A DNA stretch of 64,000 bases from Glutamicibacter sp002979865 (GTDB lineage Bacteria; Actinomycetota; Actinomycetes; Actinomycetales; Micrococcaceae), in NCBI RefSeq assembly GCF_050030965.1, contig NZ_CP188297.1:2418001-2482000 (forward strand). The letters run 5' to 3'. Of the stretch, positions 35,804-44,574 are shown piece by piece. Made by a program: the position numbers and the translations under genes. Each line of letters starts with the position of its first letter. Within the stretch, counting starts at the first letter, position 1. A model generated the notes under the pieces. That model saw only the letters and a program-made list of their open reading frames with translations. It was not told the origin of the DNA and did not search any database.

Positions 35804-36355
35804 ATGCACATGATTTTCCGAATCCTCATGGTTTACCTGAACAGCAAGAAGGCTTCCAAGCTGTCCATGTTCGACACCAGCTCAGTGGGCATGCGTGCCA
35901 CGCTGACCGATATCGACTTTGCCGGCCACATCAACAACGGCATGTACTTCTCGATCTTCGATCTCGGACGCTTCGACTTGATGTTCCGTTCCGGTGTCTG
36001 GGACATCATGTCCAGGAATAAATGGGTTCCGGTCGTGCAGACCGAGACCATCACCTTCCGCAAGTCGGTGCGCCTGGGAACCAAGTTCTCCCAGGAAACC
36101 CGGCTGATCGGCATGGACGACAAGTGCATCTTCTTCGAGCAGCGCATCGTCGTGAAGGGCGAAATCTACGCTCGCGCCTATGTCGCCACCCGGATGACCT
36201 CGACAAAGGGTGCGGTTTCCAACGAGGAAATCCTGGCAGCAGTCGGCTTGGAACTGCCAGCAGACATGGTGCTGCCCGAGTGGCTGCACCAGTGGCGCCA
36301 GGACGGAGCGCTGCCCAGCACCCGCAAGCCGGCCCCGCACAATTGGATCCGCTGA
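35804..36355 (+). CDS. acyl-CoA thioesterase-like hotdog protein (THEM6-like)
   Basis: A 183-residue single hotdog-fold protein. The stretch DIDFAGHINNGMYFSIFDLGRFD (about 37-59) carries the Asp/His/Asn pattern of 4-hydroxybenzoyl-CoA-type thioesterases and is most like the THEM6/DUF4442-like group; FRKSVRLGTKFSQETRLIG follows. It should cleave a thioester, but the substrate is unknown. It is a single gene, divergent from the histidine kinase and convergent with trpF. The two ATGs at 35804 and 35810 are both possible; the first is six bases behind a -10 box. Confidence 0.72.
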   Translation: MHMIFRILMVYLNSKKASKLSMFDTSSVGMRATLTDIDFAGHINNGMYFSIFDLGRFDLMFRSGVWDIMSRNKWVPVVQTETITFRKSVRLGTKFSQETRLIGMDDKCIFFEQRIVVKGEIYARAYVATRMTSTKGAVSNEEILAAVGLELPADMVLPEWLHQWRQDGALPSTRKPAPHNWIR

Positions 36356-36399
36356 ATCAATTCACTCGCGCAATTCCTGCTGGACCGTGCCGGGGGGAC

Positions 36400-37026
36400 T
36401 CAATGTGCGGGATTCGGCGAAGCCTTGGCCGCATCAATGAACATGGCGATCAGTTCGGGATCCTTGACTCCGCGCGATGATTCGACGCCGGAGGAGACAT
36501 CGGCGCCGAAAGCGCTGGACGCAGCCAAGGCATCAGCGACATTCTGCGGGGACAGTCCGCCGGCCACCAGCCAGCGCCGACCAGCGGCCAGATCCTTCAC
36601 TGCCGCATAATCCCAGCTTTCGCCGCTGCCGGGGACCGAGGCGTCAATGAGCAGCAGATCTTCGCCCCAATCGGCAAACTGCTCCTCCGGGTCATCGCGC
36701 CGCACCGCGCGGATGACCTTGAACCCGGCCTCATGGGCGGTGCTCACATCCGTTGCCGTGCGCTGCCCGTGCAGCTGCACCCAACTCACGCCGGCTTGCG
36801 CCGCAAGCTGAAGCACCGTCTGGATCTCTTCGCCGCGGAATACCGCCACGGTGGCAATGCCTGCGGGAACCGCCTTCACCAATGCGGCGGCGCGCTGCGC
36901 GGAAATTTCCCGGGCACTGGGCGTGAGCACGAACCCGATGGCATCAGCACCATGGGCCGCAGCGGCTTGCACGTCCTGGGCCGTGGACAAGCCGCACACT
37001 TTGACGAAGGGCTTTGCTGCACTCAC
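36400..37026 (-). CDS. trpF: phosphoribosylanthranilate isomerase
   Basis: A 208-residue TIM-barrel enzyme of tryptophan synthesis. It has the catalytic Cys in VKVCGL (about residue 10), ADAIGFVL, WVQLHGQR, the catalytic Asp in LLLIDASVPGSGESWDY, LVAGGLSPQNV, and the phosphate-binding ADVSSGVESSRGVKD. It starts at GTG 37026 with AAGGAG eight bases before; the GTGA overlap with the thioesterase stop shows coupling. No other trp gene is near. Many actinobacteria lack trpF and use bifunctional PriA, so a separate TrpF here is notable. Confidence 0.9.
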   Translation of the reverse strand: MSAAKPFVKVCGLSTAQDVQAAAAHGADAIGFVLTPSAREISAQRAAALVKAVPAGIATVAVFRGEEIQTVLQLAAQAGVSWVQLHGQRTATDVSTAHEAGFKVIRAVRRDDPEEQFADWGEDLLLIDASVPGSGESWDYAAVKDLAAGRRWLVAGGLSPQNVADALAASSAFGADVSSGVESSRGVKDPELIAMFIDAAKASPNPAH

Positions 37027-38009
37027 TTCGCGTTCTCCTTGGCCATATGGATCGGGGTGTAACCGCCAGGCGCGTTGGCGCGGATGGCCAACAAGTCGCG
37101 GGCGTGATTCCACAGCCGCTTGTCCTCCCCGGTGACGGGCACCCAGGGCTTGACCGGAACAGCGGTGCCGGTTTCATCGCGGGTCACCATCACGGTCAGG
37201 CAGTAGGTCGTCAACTGCATTTCCCGGGTCTTCGGATCGCCAGAGCGCACATGCACCGCAACGTGCATTCCCTTGTTCCCGGTGTAGACCAGGCGCGCCT
37301 CCACCTCCACCAGGTGGCCGATCAGCAGCGGGCGGTAGAAACGCACGCCGCCGGAGAACACTGCAACGGTTTCCTGCTGGCAGTAGCGGGCCGCGCACAG
37401 CTCAGCGGCATCGTCAATCCACTTCATCACGATGCCGCCGTGGACCTTGCCGCCCCAGTTCACATCGGTGGGCGCCGCCAGGAAGCGCAGCGTCACGCGT
37501 TCGGCGGTTCCCTCATCGGTGTATACCTGATCGTTCATGGACGCGACGATCTGCTCGCGGATCTCAATGCGCGCCAGCGCATTCTCGCGCATGGCGATTT
37601 CCCGGGCCGTACCCGGGGTGAACGCCGGAACCGGGGTCGGCTTCCCATTCTCGCCGACGGCTACGAAGATCACCAGGCAGCTGCTGGACTTCACCGGCCG
37701 CAATTCGCGCGGATCGCTGAAGGACACCTCGGTATGGATGTGCATGGAGCTGGTTCCGGTGTACACCACTGAAGCGGTCACTTCCACCAGATCCCCGGAG
37801 TGGATCGGGTCTTCGAAGTGGATATTTCCTACATAGGCGGTGACGCAATAGCTGGAGGACCATCCCACCGCCGCGGCGTAGGCGGCCTTGTCGACCCACT
37901 CCAGAACGGTGCCCGCAGGAACAATCCCGGTGACATCGACGTCGGTTGGTGCCGCGAGGAATCGCAAGGTGACAGAATGCGGACGTTGTTTCAGCTCCGG
38001 GGTGCTCAT
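37023..38009 (-). CDS. double-hotdog acyl-CoA thioesterase
   Basis: A 328-residue protein made of two hotdog domains, each with the motif TLRFLAAPTDVD / TLRFLAAPTDVN followed by an acidic catalytic segment (VLEWVDKAAYAAAVGWS and IVMKWIDDAAELCAARY). This is the acyl-CoA thioesterase II / YciA-like tandem layout, acting on fatty acyl-CoAs in the cytosol. ATG 38009 follows GGAG by four bases and is preferred over the ATG at 38030. The end overlaps the trpF start by four bases. Substrate chain length is unknown. Confidence 0.87.
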   Translation of the reverse strand: MSTPELKQRPHSVTLRFLAAPTDVDVTGIVPAGTVLEWVDKAAYAAAVGWSSSYCVTAYVGNIHFEDPIHSGDLVEVTASVVYTGTSSMHIHTEVSFSDPRELRPVKSSSCLVIFVAVGENGKPTPVPAFTPGTAREIAMRENALARIEIREQIVASMNDQVYTDEGTAERVTLRFLAAPTDVNWGGKVHGGIVMKWIDDAAELCAARYCQQETVAVFSGGVRFYRPLLIGHLVEVEARLVYTGNKGMHVAVHVRSGDPKTREMQLTTYCLTVMVTRDETGTAVPVKPWVPVTGEDKRLWNHARDLLAIRANAPGGYTPIHMAKENAK

Positions 38010-38115
38010 GCACTCCAGTTTCGCGCACAACGCGCATCACGGGCAATGTATGACGCTTCACGGCCCAGCCTGGCCGGCAAGCCCCACGGCGCGGAACTGC
38101 CGGTGTGCTCTGCCC

Positions 38116-38121
38116 TAGGAT
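38116..38121 (+). promoter_or_regulatory. -10 box of a probable leaderless ABC exporter mRNA
   Basis: TAGGAT ends six bases before GTG 38128. The AGGAGG at 38122-38127 touches the GTG with no spacing, too close to act as a ribosome site, which favours a leaderless start. Confidence 0.5.
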
Positions 38122-38127
38122 AGGAGG

Positions 38128-39867
38128 GTGCGTAGGGTCTTTGGAATATTTTCGGCTGCAACAGCCATCGTGGTGGCACTGAGCCTCAGTGCCGCGGCCG
38201 GAACCGCCGGCTTGGTGATCGTCGTGGGCCAAGGCCTGGATGAACTCATGGCCCATCGCCCGCTGGGCACCCAATGGTATGCCAGCGCCTTCGGCGAACT
38301 GCTGATCATGGCGGTTGCCACCTTCTTGATCCCGGTCGTGATCTCGCGCAACAGCCTCGACCTGACCGAGTACCACCGCATGAAGCTGCTCAAGCACTAT
38401 CTGTCCATCGGCCCGCTGGCGGTGCGCGCCTCCGGCGATGGGGAGCTGCTGCATGCGGCGATGGACTCGGTGGAGCGGTCCGTGAAATACCGTTCCAGCT
38501 TCATCGGGCCGGCAATCTCCGCGGTAGCCACCCCGGTATTGATCCTGTGCTTCATCGCCTTTGCCATCGACCCGCTCAGCGCACTGGTACTGCTGGTTCC
38601 CACCGCGCTGGTCCCGGTCATCGTCCTGGGCTTCCAGCGGCGCTTCGGCTCCTCGAACGGAGAGTACCGCCGAGCCCAGGGCATCCTCTCGGCGACCTTC
38701 CTGGACGCACTGCGCTCGCTGGGCATGCTCAAGCTCAACGGCGGCAGCCGGTGGATGGGATCGCGCATCGAGCAGGCCACCGAACGCGTACGCCAGCAAG
38801 TGATGAAACTGCTGGCCCGCAACCAGTTGATCTTGCTGGTCATCGATTCCAGCTTCGCCGTGCTGCTGCTCGCCAGTGCCGCCCTGCTGGCCTGGTGGCG
38901 CGCCAGCTCCGGGGCCATCACCCCGGGTTCTGCCCTGTCACTGGTGATCCTGAGCTTCCTGATGCTCGCCCCGGTCAACTACGTCGGCAGCTTCTTCTAC
39001 ATCGGGATGACCGGCAAGGCCGCCGAGAAGAAACTGGCCGAAGTCGCCGACATCCCCATGCACCGTTCCATGGCCAATCCGCTGCCCGTGGACCTGCGCC
39101 ACCGTGATCTGATCCTGGAAGAAGTCAGCGCCAGCTACGACAGCGGGCACCACGCGCTGGACAAAATTTCCTGGCATTTCCCGGCCGGTTCGCGTACTGC
39201 CATCATCGGCCCCTCGGGCAGCGGCAAGACGACGCTGCTGCGCGTGCTCCAGGGCCAGCTCGAAGCTTCCTCCGGCACCATCCGCGATGCCCGGCAAGCC
39301 ATGGGCCCGGCAACCTTGAAGGCCAATACCGCCGTAGTGGAACAGCACGCCACGCTCTTCGGCATGAGCCTGCGCGAAAACCTCCTGCTCGGTGCGCCCC
39401 GGGCTGCCGACGGCGAACTGCTCCTGGCGCTGCGCCAGGTCGGCATGGGAGCGTGGTTCGAGGCGCAACCCGGGGGATTGGCGCAACGCCTGGGCGAGTC
39501 AGGGGCACGGCTTTCTGGCGGCCAGGCCCAGCGCCTGTCGCTGGCCCGCGCCCTGCTGGCGCAGCGTCCCGTGCTGCTGCTCGATGAGCCCACCAGCGCC
39601 TTGGACGTCCAGACCGAGGCGGACGTGCTGGGAACCCTGCGCTCCTTGGACCGCAGCACCACGGTCATCACCGTCACCCACCGGCTGGGGTTGCTGGCCG
39701 ACTACGACTATGTTCTGGTCATGGACCACGGACAGCTCATCCAGGCCGGACGCCGTGACGAGCTGCTGGCCGCCGACGGCTATCTCAAGGAAGCCATGGA
39801 CGGATTCCGCCAACGCGCTGATGCGCTGCATGCCAGTGGCCGGAGCCAGCTGGGGGAGGGGAACTAA
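38128..39867 (+). CDS. ABC exporter half-transporter, CydD-like
   Basis: A 579-residue half-transporter: about six membrane segments (1-300), then an ATPase domain with Walker A IIGPSGSGKTTLL, signature LSGGQAQRLSLARALL, Walker B VLLLDEPTSALD and H-loop VTHRL. It is most like CydD of thiol-exporting CydDC, from memory, but no cytochrome bd genes are in the window, so the name is not assigned. GTG 38128 starts it. Its TAA overlaps the ATG of the next gene (TAATG), giving a heterodimer. All catalytic motifs are intact. Confidence 0.78.
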   Translation: MRRVFGIFSAATAIVVALSLSAAAGTAGLVIVVGQGLDELMAHRPLGTQWYASAFGELLIMAVATFLIPVVISRNSLDLTEYHRMKLLKHYLSIGPLAVRASGDGELLHAAMDSVERSVKYRSSFIGPAISAVATPVLILCFIAFAIDPLSALVLLVPTALVPVIVLGFQRRFGSSNGEYRRAQGILSATFLDALRSLGMLKLNGGSRWMGSRIEQATERVRQQVMKLLARNQLILLVIDSSFAVLLLASAALLAWWRASSGAITPGSALSLVILSFLMLAPVNYVGSFFYIGMTGKAAEKKLAEVADIPMHRSMANPLPVDLRHRDLILEEVSASYDSGHHALDKISWHFPAGSRTAIIGPSGSGKTTLLRVLQGQLEASSGTIRDARQAMGPATLKANTAVVEQHATLFGMSLRENLLLGAPRAADGELLLALRQVGMGAWFEAQPGGLAQRLGESGARLSGGQAQRLSLARALLAQRPVLLLDEPTSALDVQTEADVLGTLRSLDRSTTVITVTHRLGLLADYDYVLVMDHGQLIQAGRRDELLAADGYLKEAMDGFRQRADALHASGRSQLGEGN

Positions 39868-41627
39868 TGCGCACGCAGAAAATCTCCACTATCAAAACCG
39901 TCGCCTGGCTGATTGGCAGCACCAAGGACCTGCTCCCGCCGCTGCTGCTGGCCTGCGTGCTGGCCTGCGCCACTCGCCTGGCTTCGCTGGGTATCTACGC
40001 CGTGGCCGGGTTCGGCCTGGCCAAGGCCCTGCACCTGGGCGGTGAGCAGCTGCCTATGGTCCTTGGCTGGGGACCGCTGATCGCTGTGGTCATCCTGCCG
40101 GGGCTGGTCAAGGGAGCGGTGCGCTACCTGGAGCAGTATGTAGGGCACCGGGTGGCCTTCCTGTCCCTGGCGCGGCTGCGCAACCGCATGTACCAGGCAT
40201 TTGAACGCCAAGCGCCCTTCGCCGCGGACAGCAAGAATTCCGGCGGCATGCTCGCCAAGGCCACCAGCGACATCGACAAGGTCGAAGTGTTCTTCGCCCA
40301 CACCCTGCCCCCGGCCGTGGCGGCAGTGGCAGTCAGCGGCCTGGCAACCTGGGGAACCTGGGCGGTATTCGGCATGCAACCGGCCCTCGTGCTGCTCGCC
40401 GGCTATGTGCTGATCGGGCTGGCCATCCCGGCCATTGGCGTCGGCGCCCTGCGCCGTACCGCGCGGGCCACCGCCAGTGCTCGCGGCACCCAGAACCAGC
40501 TGCTGGCCGACACGCTTGCCGGCATCGACGTGATTCACGGATTCAATGCCGGCAAACCCGTCATGGCGCGGATGCGCGAAAGCCTGCACGAAAGCCGGCA
40601 AGCGGCGCGATCGGCCGGAACCCTGGGCGCGGTACGGGCCACGCTGACACAGCTGGTGGTCTGGGGCAGCCTGCTCGCGCTCTTTGTCCTGCTGGGAACC
40701 GCCGGGCAGTTCGGCACGCTGATCGTGCTGTGCTGTGCCCTGGTCCCTTCCTATGAAGCGGTGCGCGCGGTAGACGGGTTCATCCTGGGCCTGCAGGATT
40801 CGCTGGCCAGCGCTCGCCGGCTGTACGCCACCGCGATAACCAGCCATCCGGTTTCCGAACCCGCCAACCCGGTTCCCCTTCCTGCTTCCGGCACCTTGCG
40901 CGTGGCGGATCTGTCGGTTGACTTCGAGGGCCATCGGGTAGTTCGCGGCGTGGATTTCGAACTGGAACCAGGCTCCCTGCTCGCACTGGTGGGCGAAAGC
41001 GGCTCCGGCAAATCGTCGGTCGCGGCAGCCCTGGTGCGCTCGGTGGAAGCTGCCGGCACCGCCAGCTTCGGCGATGTGCCGCTGGAGGCCGCAAGCTTGG
41101 CGCAGCTGCGCACCCGGATCATCCTGGTCTCACAAGAGGCGGTGATGATCCGTGGAACGCTGCGCGAGAACCTCTTGCTGGGTGCGGAAGGGATCAGCGA
41201 CGCCGAGATGGAGCAGGTCCTCGATGAACTGGGCATGGGTTCCTGGCTGCGCCAGCAGAAGGCCGGATTGCAGACCCGGTTGGGGGATCGCTTTGCCCGG
41301 CTTTCCGGTGGCCAGCGCCAACGCGTGGCCCTGGCCCGGGCGCTGCTTCGCAACCCCGCGGTATTGATCCTCGATGAATCCACTAGCGCCCTGGATGCAC
41401 GCAGCGAACAGCTGGTCCTGGAAGCAGTGGAACGCCGCCGCGGTGAAGGGATGGCGGTGCTGATGATCAGCCACCGGCTATCGATCCTGGCCCGGGCGCA
41501 GAACGTGCTGGTGCTCCATGAAGGAGTGGTGCTGGAACGCGGTGCGGCGCCAGCGCTATTGGCCGATGGGCAATCCTTGTTCTCCCGCATGGCCGTGCGC
41601 GAAGCGGACCGGATTTTGCCAAGCTGA
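39867..41627 (+). CDS. ABC exporter half-transporter, CydC-like
   Basis: A 586-residue partner of the preceding half-transporter. Membrane region about 20-310; ATPase motifs are VGESGSGKSSVAAAL, LSGGQRQRVALARALL, VLILDESTSALD (catalytic Glu kept) and ISHRL. Both sites of the heterodimer therefore look active, unlike exporters with one degenerate site. It overlaps the previous stop by one base. A possible cargo is a low-molecular thiol such as cysteine, as for CydDC, but a drug or peptide cannot be excluded. The next gene has its own promoter. Confidence 0.78.
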   Translation: MRTQKISTIKTVAWLIGSTKDLLPPLLLACVLACATRLASLGIYAVAGFGLAKALHLGGEQLPMVLGWGPLIAVVILPGLVKGAVRYLEQYVGHRVAFLSLARLRNRMYQAFERQAPFAADSKNSGGMLAKATSDIDKVEVFFAHTLPPAVAAVAVSGLATWGTWAVFGMQPALVLLAGYVLIGLAIPAIGVGALRRTARATASARGTQNQLLADTLAGIDVIHGFNAGKPVMARMRESLHESRQAARSAGTLGAVRATLTQLVVWGSLLALFVLLGTAGQFGTLIVLCCALVPSYEAVRAVDGFILGLQDSLASARRLYATAITSHPVSEPANPVPLPASGTLRVADLSVDFEGHRVVRGVDFELEPGSLLALVGESGSGKSSVAAALVRSVEAAGTASFGDVPLEAASLAQLRTRIILVSQEAVMIRGTLRENLLLGAEGISDAEMEQVLDELGMGSWLRQQKAGLQTRLGDRFARLSGGQRQRVALARALLRNPAVLILDESTSALDARSEQLVLEAVERRRGEGMAVLMISHRLSILARAQNVLVLHEGVVLERGAAPALLADGQSLFSRMAVREADRILPS

Positions 41628-41652
41628 TCCACGCCCCGCCCAATGGATGGAA

Positions 41653-41681
41653 CTGACAAGGCAGCGGGGAGGTACTAGGCT
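41653..41681 (+). promoter_or_regulatory. strong leaderless promoter of the GltB-like gene
   Basis: -35 CTGACA (41653-41658), a 17-base spacer, -10 TAGGCT (41676-41681), six bases, then ATG 41688. No ribosome site is present. This is the clearest leaderless promoter in the window with that at ferritin. Confidence 0.7.
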
Positions 41682-41687
41682 CGCATC

Positions 41688-43454
41688 ATGATGCGAATAG
41701 TGGTTCTCCTGTTCCTGGCTGTCCTATTCACTGGCTTCGTGGTGACCGCAATCCTTGCCGGCACCTCCGGGGAATGGGTGTGGTGGATCCTCGTCGTGCT
41801 CACCGGTTTGCTGGTGCTTCTGGGCATCAGGGACCTGCTGCAAAAGAAGCATGCGATCCTGCGCAATTTCCCGATTGTCGGGCACGCCCGCTACCTCTTC
41901 GAATTCATCCGCCCCGAGATCCAGCAGTATTTCATTGAGCGCAATACCGACGGCCGTCCCTTCAACCGCGACACCCGCTCGCTGATCTACGCGCGGGCCA
42001 AGGGCGCCGATAGCCATAAGGCTTTCGGCACGGAGCTGAATGTCAATGAAGTCGGCCACGAATACCTGCTGCATTCGGCAGCTCCGGTGGCCCCGGTGGC
42101 ATCGCAGCACCGCGTACGGGTGGGGTCCAGCCAGTGCTCGCAGCCCTATGAGATTTCGCTGATGAATATCTCCTCGATGAGCTTCGGCTCGCTTTCTGCC
42201 AACGCCGTGCTGGCGATGAACAAGGGCGCCGCGATGGGAGAATTCGTCCATGAAACCGGTGAGGGCGGGCTGACCAAGTACCACCTGGAATACGGGGCCG
42301 ACTTGTTCTGGGAAATCGGTTCAGGCTACTTCGGCTGCCGTACCGAGCAGGGCCGCTTCAACCCCGAAACCTTCGCTGCCAAGGCGAACCATGAAAAAGT
42401 CAAGGGCATCACCATCAAGCTCTCCCAGGGCGCCAAGCCCGGGCTCGGCGGCGTGCTGCCGGCTGCCAAGGTCACCGCGGAAATCTCCGAGGCCCGCGAT
42501 GTCCCGATGGGCGTGGACTGCATTTCACCGGCCAGCCACGCAGAATTCTCCACCCCGCGCGAATTGATGCACTTCGTAGCGAAGCTTCGCGACCTCTCCG
42601 GTGGCAAGCCAGTGGGCATCAAGTTCTGCGTTGGTTCCCGCACCGACGTCATGGCCCTGTGCAAGGGCATGCTGGAAACCGGCATCCTGGTGGACTTCAT
42701 CACCATTGATGGCGCTGAAGGCGGCACCGGAGCTGCGCCGCTGGAATACGAGGACCATGTTGGCGCCCCGCTGACCGAAGGCTTGATGCTGGTGCACAAC
42801 ACCTTGGTGGGTGCCGGACTGCGCGACGAAATCCGCCTCGCCGCGGCAGGCAAGGTCGCCAACGGCTCCGACATCATCAAGCGGCTGATCCAGGGAGCGG
42901 ATTTCACCTTCTCGGCGCGTTCCATGATGATGGCCACCGGCTGCATCCAGGCCCAGCAGTGCCACACCAACCACTGCCCCGTAGGCGTAGCCACGCAGAA
43001 CAAGCGCCTGATGCGTGCCCTGGATGTGGAGGACAAGGGCCACCGCGTCTACAACTACCATCGCTTGACCGTCACCGAATGCGCGCAGATCATGGCATCG
43101 ATGGGACTGACCAGCCCGGAGCAGCTGAACACCCGGATGCTGCGCCGCCGGGTGAACCTGCAGTCCACTCGCTCCTACGCCTCGCTGTTCCAGTGGTTGC
43201 GTCCCGGCGAGCTGCTCGAGGATATTCCAGGTTCCTGGAAGGAAGACTGGAATGAAGCAGACGCGGACCACTTCGGCGAGCACGCACCGCTGGACTACGC
43301 GGCACCCAAGAGCGTGGATATCACCCCGTCGGTGGTTCGAGAACCAGCAGACGCAGTGAACGCACCGCGCATTGAGCCCAGGGATTCAGCCAAGGTGCGC
43401 CCGGTGCATGCAGATGTCACCCGGCCAGAAGGCAAGCCGGGAGCTGACAGCTAG
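41688..43454 (+). CDS. membrane-anchored FMN-binding glutamate-synthase-like protein
   Basis: A 588-residue protein with two N-terminal membrane segments (about 4-28 and 32-52) and a glutamate-synthase central domain. Visible features: NISSMSFGSLSANAV, GISIKLSQGAKPG-like stretch ITIKLSQGAKPGLGG, FITIDGAEGGTGAAP, and the 3Fe-4S ligands in CIQAQQCHTNHCPVGVATQ. The glutaminase domain of true GltB is absent, so it is not a complete glutamate synthase; its reaction is unknown. The last 70 residues are polar and look disordered. Its TAG stop shares a CTAG with the stop of the convergent gene. Confidence 0.83.
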   Translation: MMRIVVLLFLAVLFTGFVVTAILAGTSGEWVWWILVVLTGLLVLLGIRDLLQKKHAILRNFPIVGHARYLFEFIRPEIQQYFIERNTDGRPFNRDTRSLIYARAKGADSHKAFGTELNVNEVGHEYLLHSAAPVAPVASQHRVRVGSSQCSQPYEISLMNISSMSFGSLSANAVLAMNKGAAMGEFVHETGEGGLTKYHLEYGADLFWEIGSGYFGCRTEQGRFNPETFAAKANHEKVKGITIKLSQGAKPGLGGVLPAAKVTAEISEARDVPMGVDCISPASHAEFSTPRELMHFVAKLRDLSGGKPVGIKFCVGSRTDVMALCKGMLETGILVDFITIDGAEGGTGAAPLEYEDHVGAPLTEGLMLVHNTLVGAGLRDEIRLAAAGKVANGSDIIKRLIQGADFTFSARSMMMATGCIQAQQCHTNHCPVGVATQNKRLMRALDVEDKGHRVYNYHRLTVTECAQIMASMGLTSPEQLNTRMLRRRVNLQSTRSYASLFQWLRPGELLEDIPGSWKEDWNEADADHFGEHAPLDYAAPKSVDITPSVVREPADAVNAPRIEPRDSAKVRPVHADVTRPEGKPGADS

Positions 43455-44515
43455 CCTTCAGAATCAGCAGCCAGAGACCGCAACGCCTCGTGGTCCACTT
43501 CCTCCAGCGAAGACGGAATCCACGTGGGGTTGCGGTCTTTGTCGATGACCTGGGCACGGATGCCCTCGGCAAGATCGGCACGGTGCATCAGGTAGCGAGC
43601 CAGGCGCAGTTCGCGGTCCAAGGCCGAACGCAGGTCCTGCTCCTCACGTGCAGCCCGCACGTTGTAGAACGCGCTGGCCACGCTGGTCGGGGAATTCGCT
43701 GCCAGCATCTGCGCGGCACGCTGCGCCGAAGGATGGACCATCTGCTTCAAGCGTGCCAAGACTTCCTGCGGGGTGGCGGCACTGAAAGCATGATCGATCC
43801 AGCCGCGGTCCAGTTCCAAGGCGAAGGACTCGGGCGCACCGTGCATGACCTCGATAGCAGCCGCGATCTCTCCGGCATTCAGCCCCGCGAACTCATCGAG
43901 CTCATCGAGGATGTTCTGGGCGAAGTCCTCGGTGACAACGGCATCGGCAAAACCGAGAAGTACGGCATCGGCACCGGTGAAGGACTGTGCACTCATCGCA
44001 AAGAACTCGCCGAAGTGGCCCGGCGCGCTGGCCAGCAGGTGGCTGCCTCCCACATCCGGGGTGTAGCCGATCTTCGCTTCGGGCATTCCCATGGTGGCGT
44101 TCGCGGTCACCAGGCGCACCGGTGCGTGCGAGGCCAAGCCGATGCCCCCACCCATGGTGATGCCATGGGCCAAGGTGATCAGGGGCTTGGGATAGGTGGA
44201 GATCAGGTAATCCAGTTCGAATTCTCTCGCTAGCAGATCGACGAAGTCCTGATGGCGTCCGGTGGTGACTGCTGCATGGAAATCGGCGATATCTCCGCCG
44301 GCACAGAAGGCGCGTTCGCCGCGGCCGGTGAGCAGCACCAGCGAAATCGACGGGTCCACGGCCCACGCACGCAGCACCCGGCCCAGCTCGGTGAGCATTT
44401 CCAGGGTCAACGCATTGAGCTTGCTGGCACGGTTCAGCTCGATGTGGCCGATTGGTCCATGCACGGCCGAGATGACTACGCCATCGCTGGAAGATGCAGG
44501 GGTCTGGTTCTCCAC
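43451..44515 (-). CDS. 3-hydroxyisobutyryl-CoA hydrolase-like protein
   Basis: A 354-residue crotonase-superfamily protein. It has the oxyanion-hole stretch RAFCAGGDIADF, GITMGGGIGLASHAPVRLV, MPEAKIGYTPDVGGSHLLA and the C-terminal LAEGIRAQVIDKDRNPTW that marks 3-hydroxyisobutyryl-CoA hydrolases. It would release 3-hydroxyisobutyrate in valine breakdown. GTG 44515 is chosen because AGAGGA lies eight bases before it. A LysR gene lies 59 bases upstream on the same strand. The stop codon shares CTAG with the GltB-like gene, leaving no room for a terminator. Confidence 0.85.
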   Translation of the reverse strand: MENQTPASSSDGVVISAVHGPIGHIELNRASKLNALTLEMLTELGRVLRAWAVDPSISLVLLTGRGERAFCAGGDIADFHAAVTTGRHQDFVDLLAREFELDYLISTYPKPLITLAHGITMGGGIGLASHAPVRLVTANATMGMPEAKIGYTPDVGGSHLLASAPGHFGEFFAMSAQSFTGADAVLLGFADAVVTEDFAQNILDELDEFAGLNAGEIAAAIEVMHGAPESFALELDRGWIDHAFSAATPQEVLARLKQMVHPSAQRAAQMLAANSPTSVASAFYNVRAAREEQDLRSALDRELRLARYLMHRADLAEGIRAQVIDKDRNPTWIPSSLEEVDHEALRSLAADSEG

Positions 44516-44574
44516 CGGGACATTCCTCTTTCTTGGGACAGACGCAGGCACCAGTGGCGCCGCGGCGCAACGAA

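Noticed and set aside
38122..38127. AGGAGG as ribosome site for GTG 38128
   Set aside because: Zero spacing to the start codon; the -10 box six bases upstream favours a leaderless mRNA.
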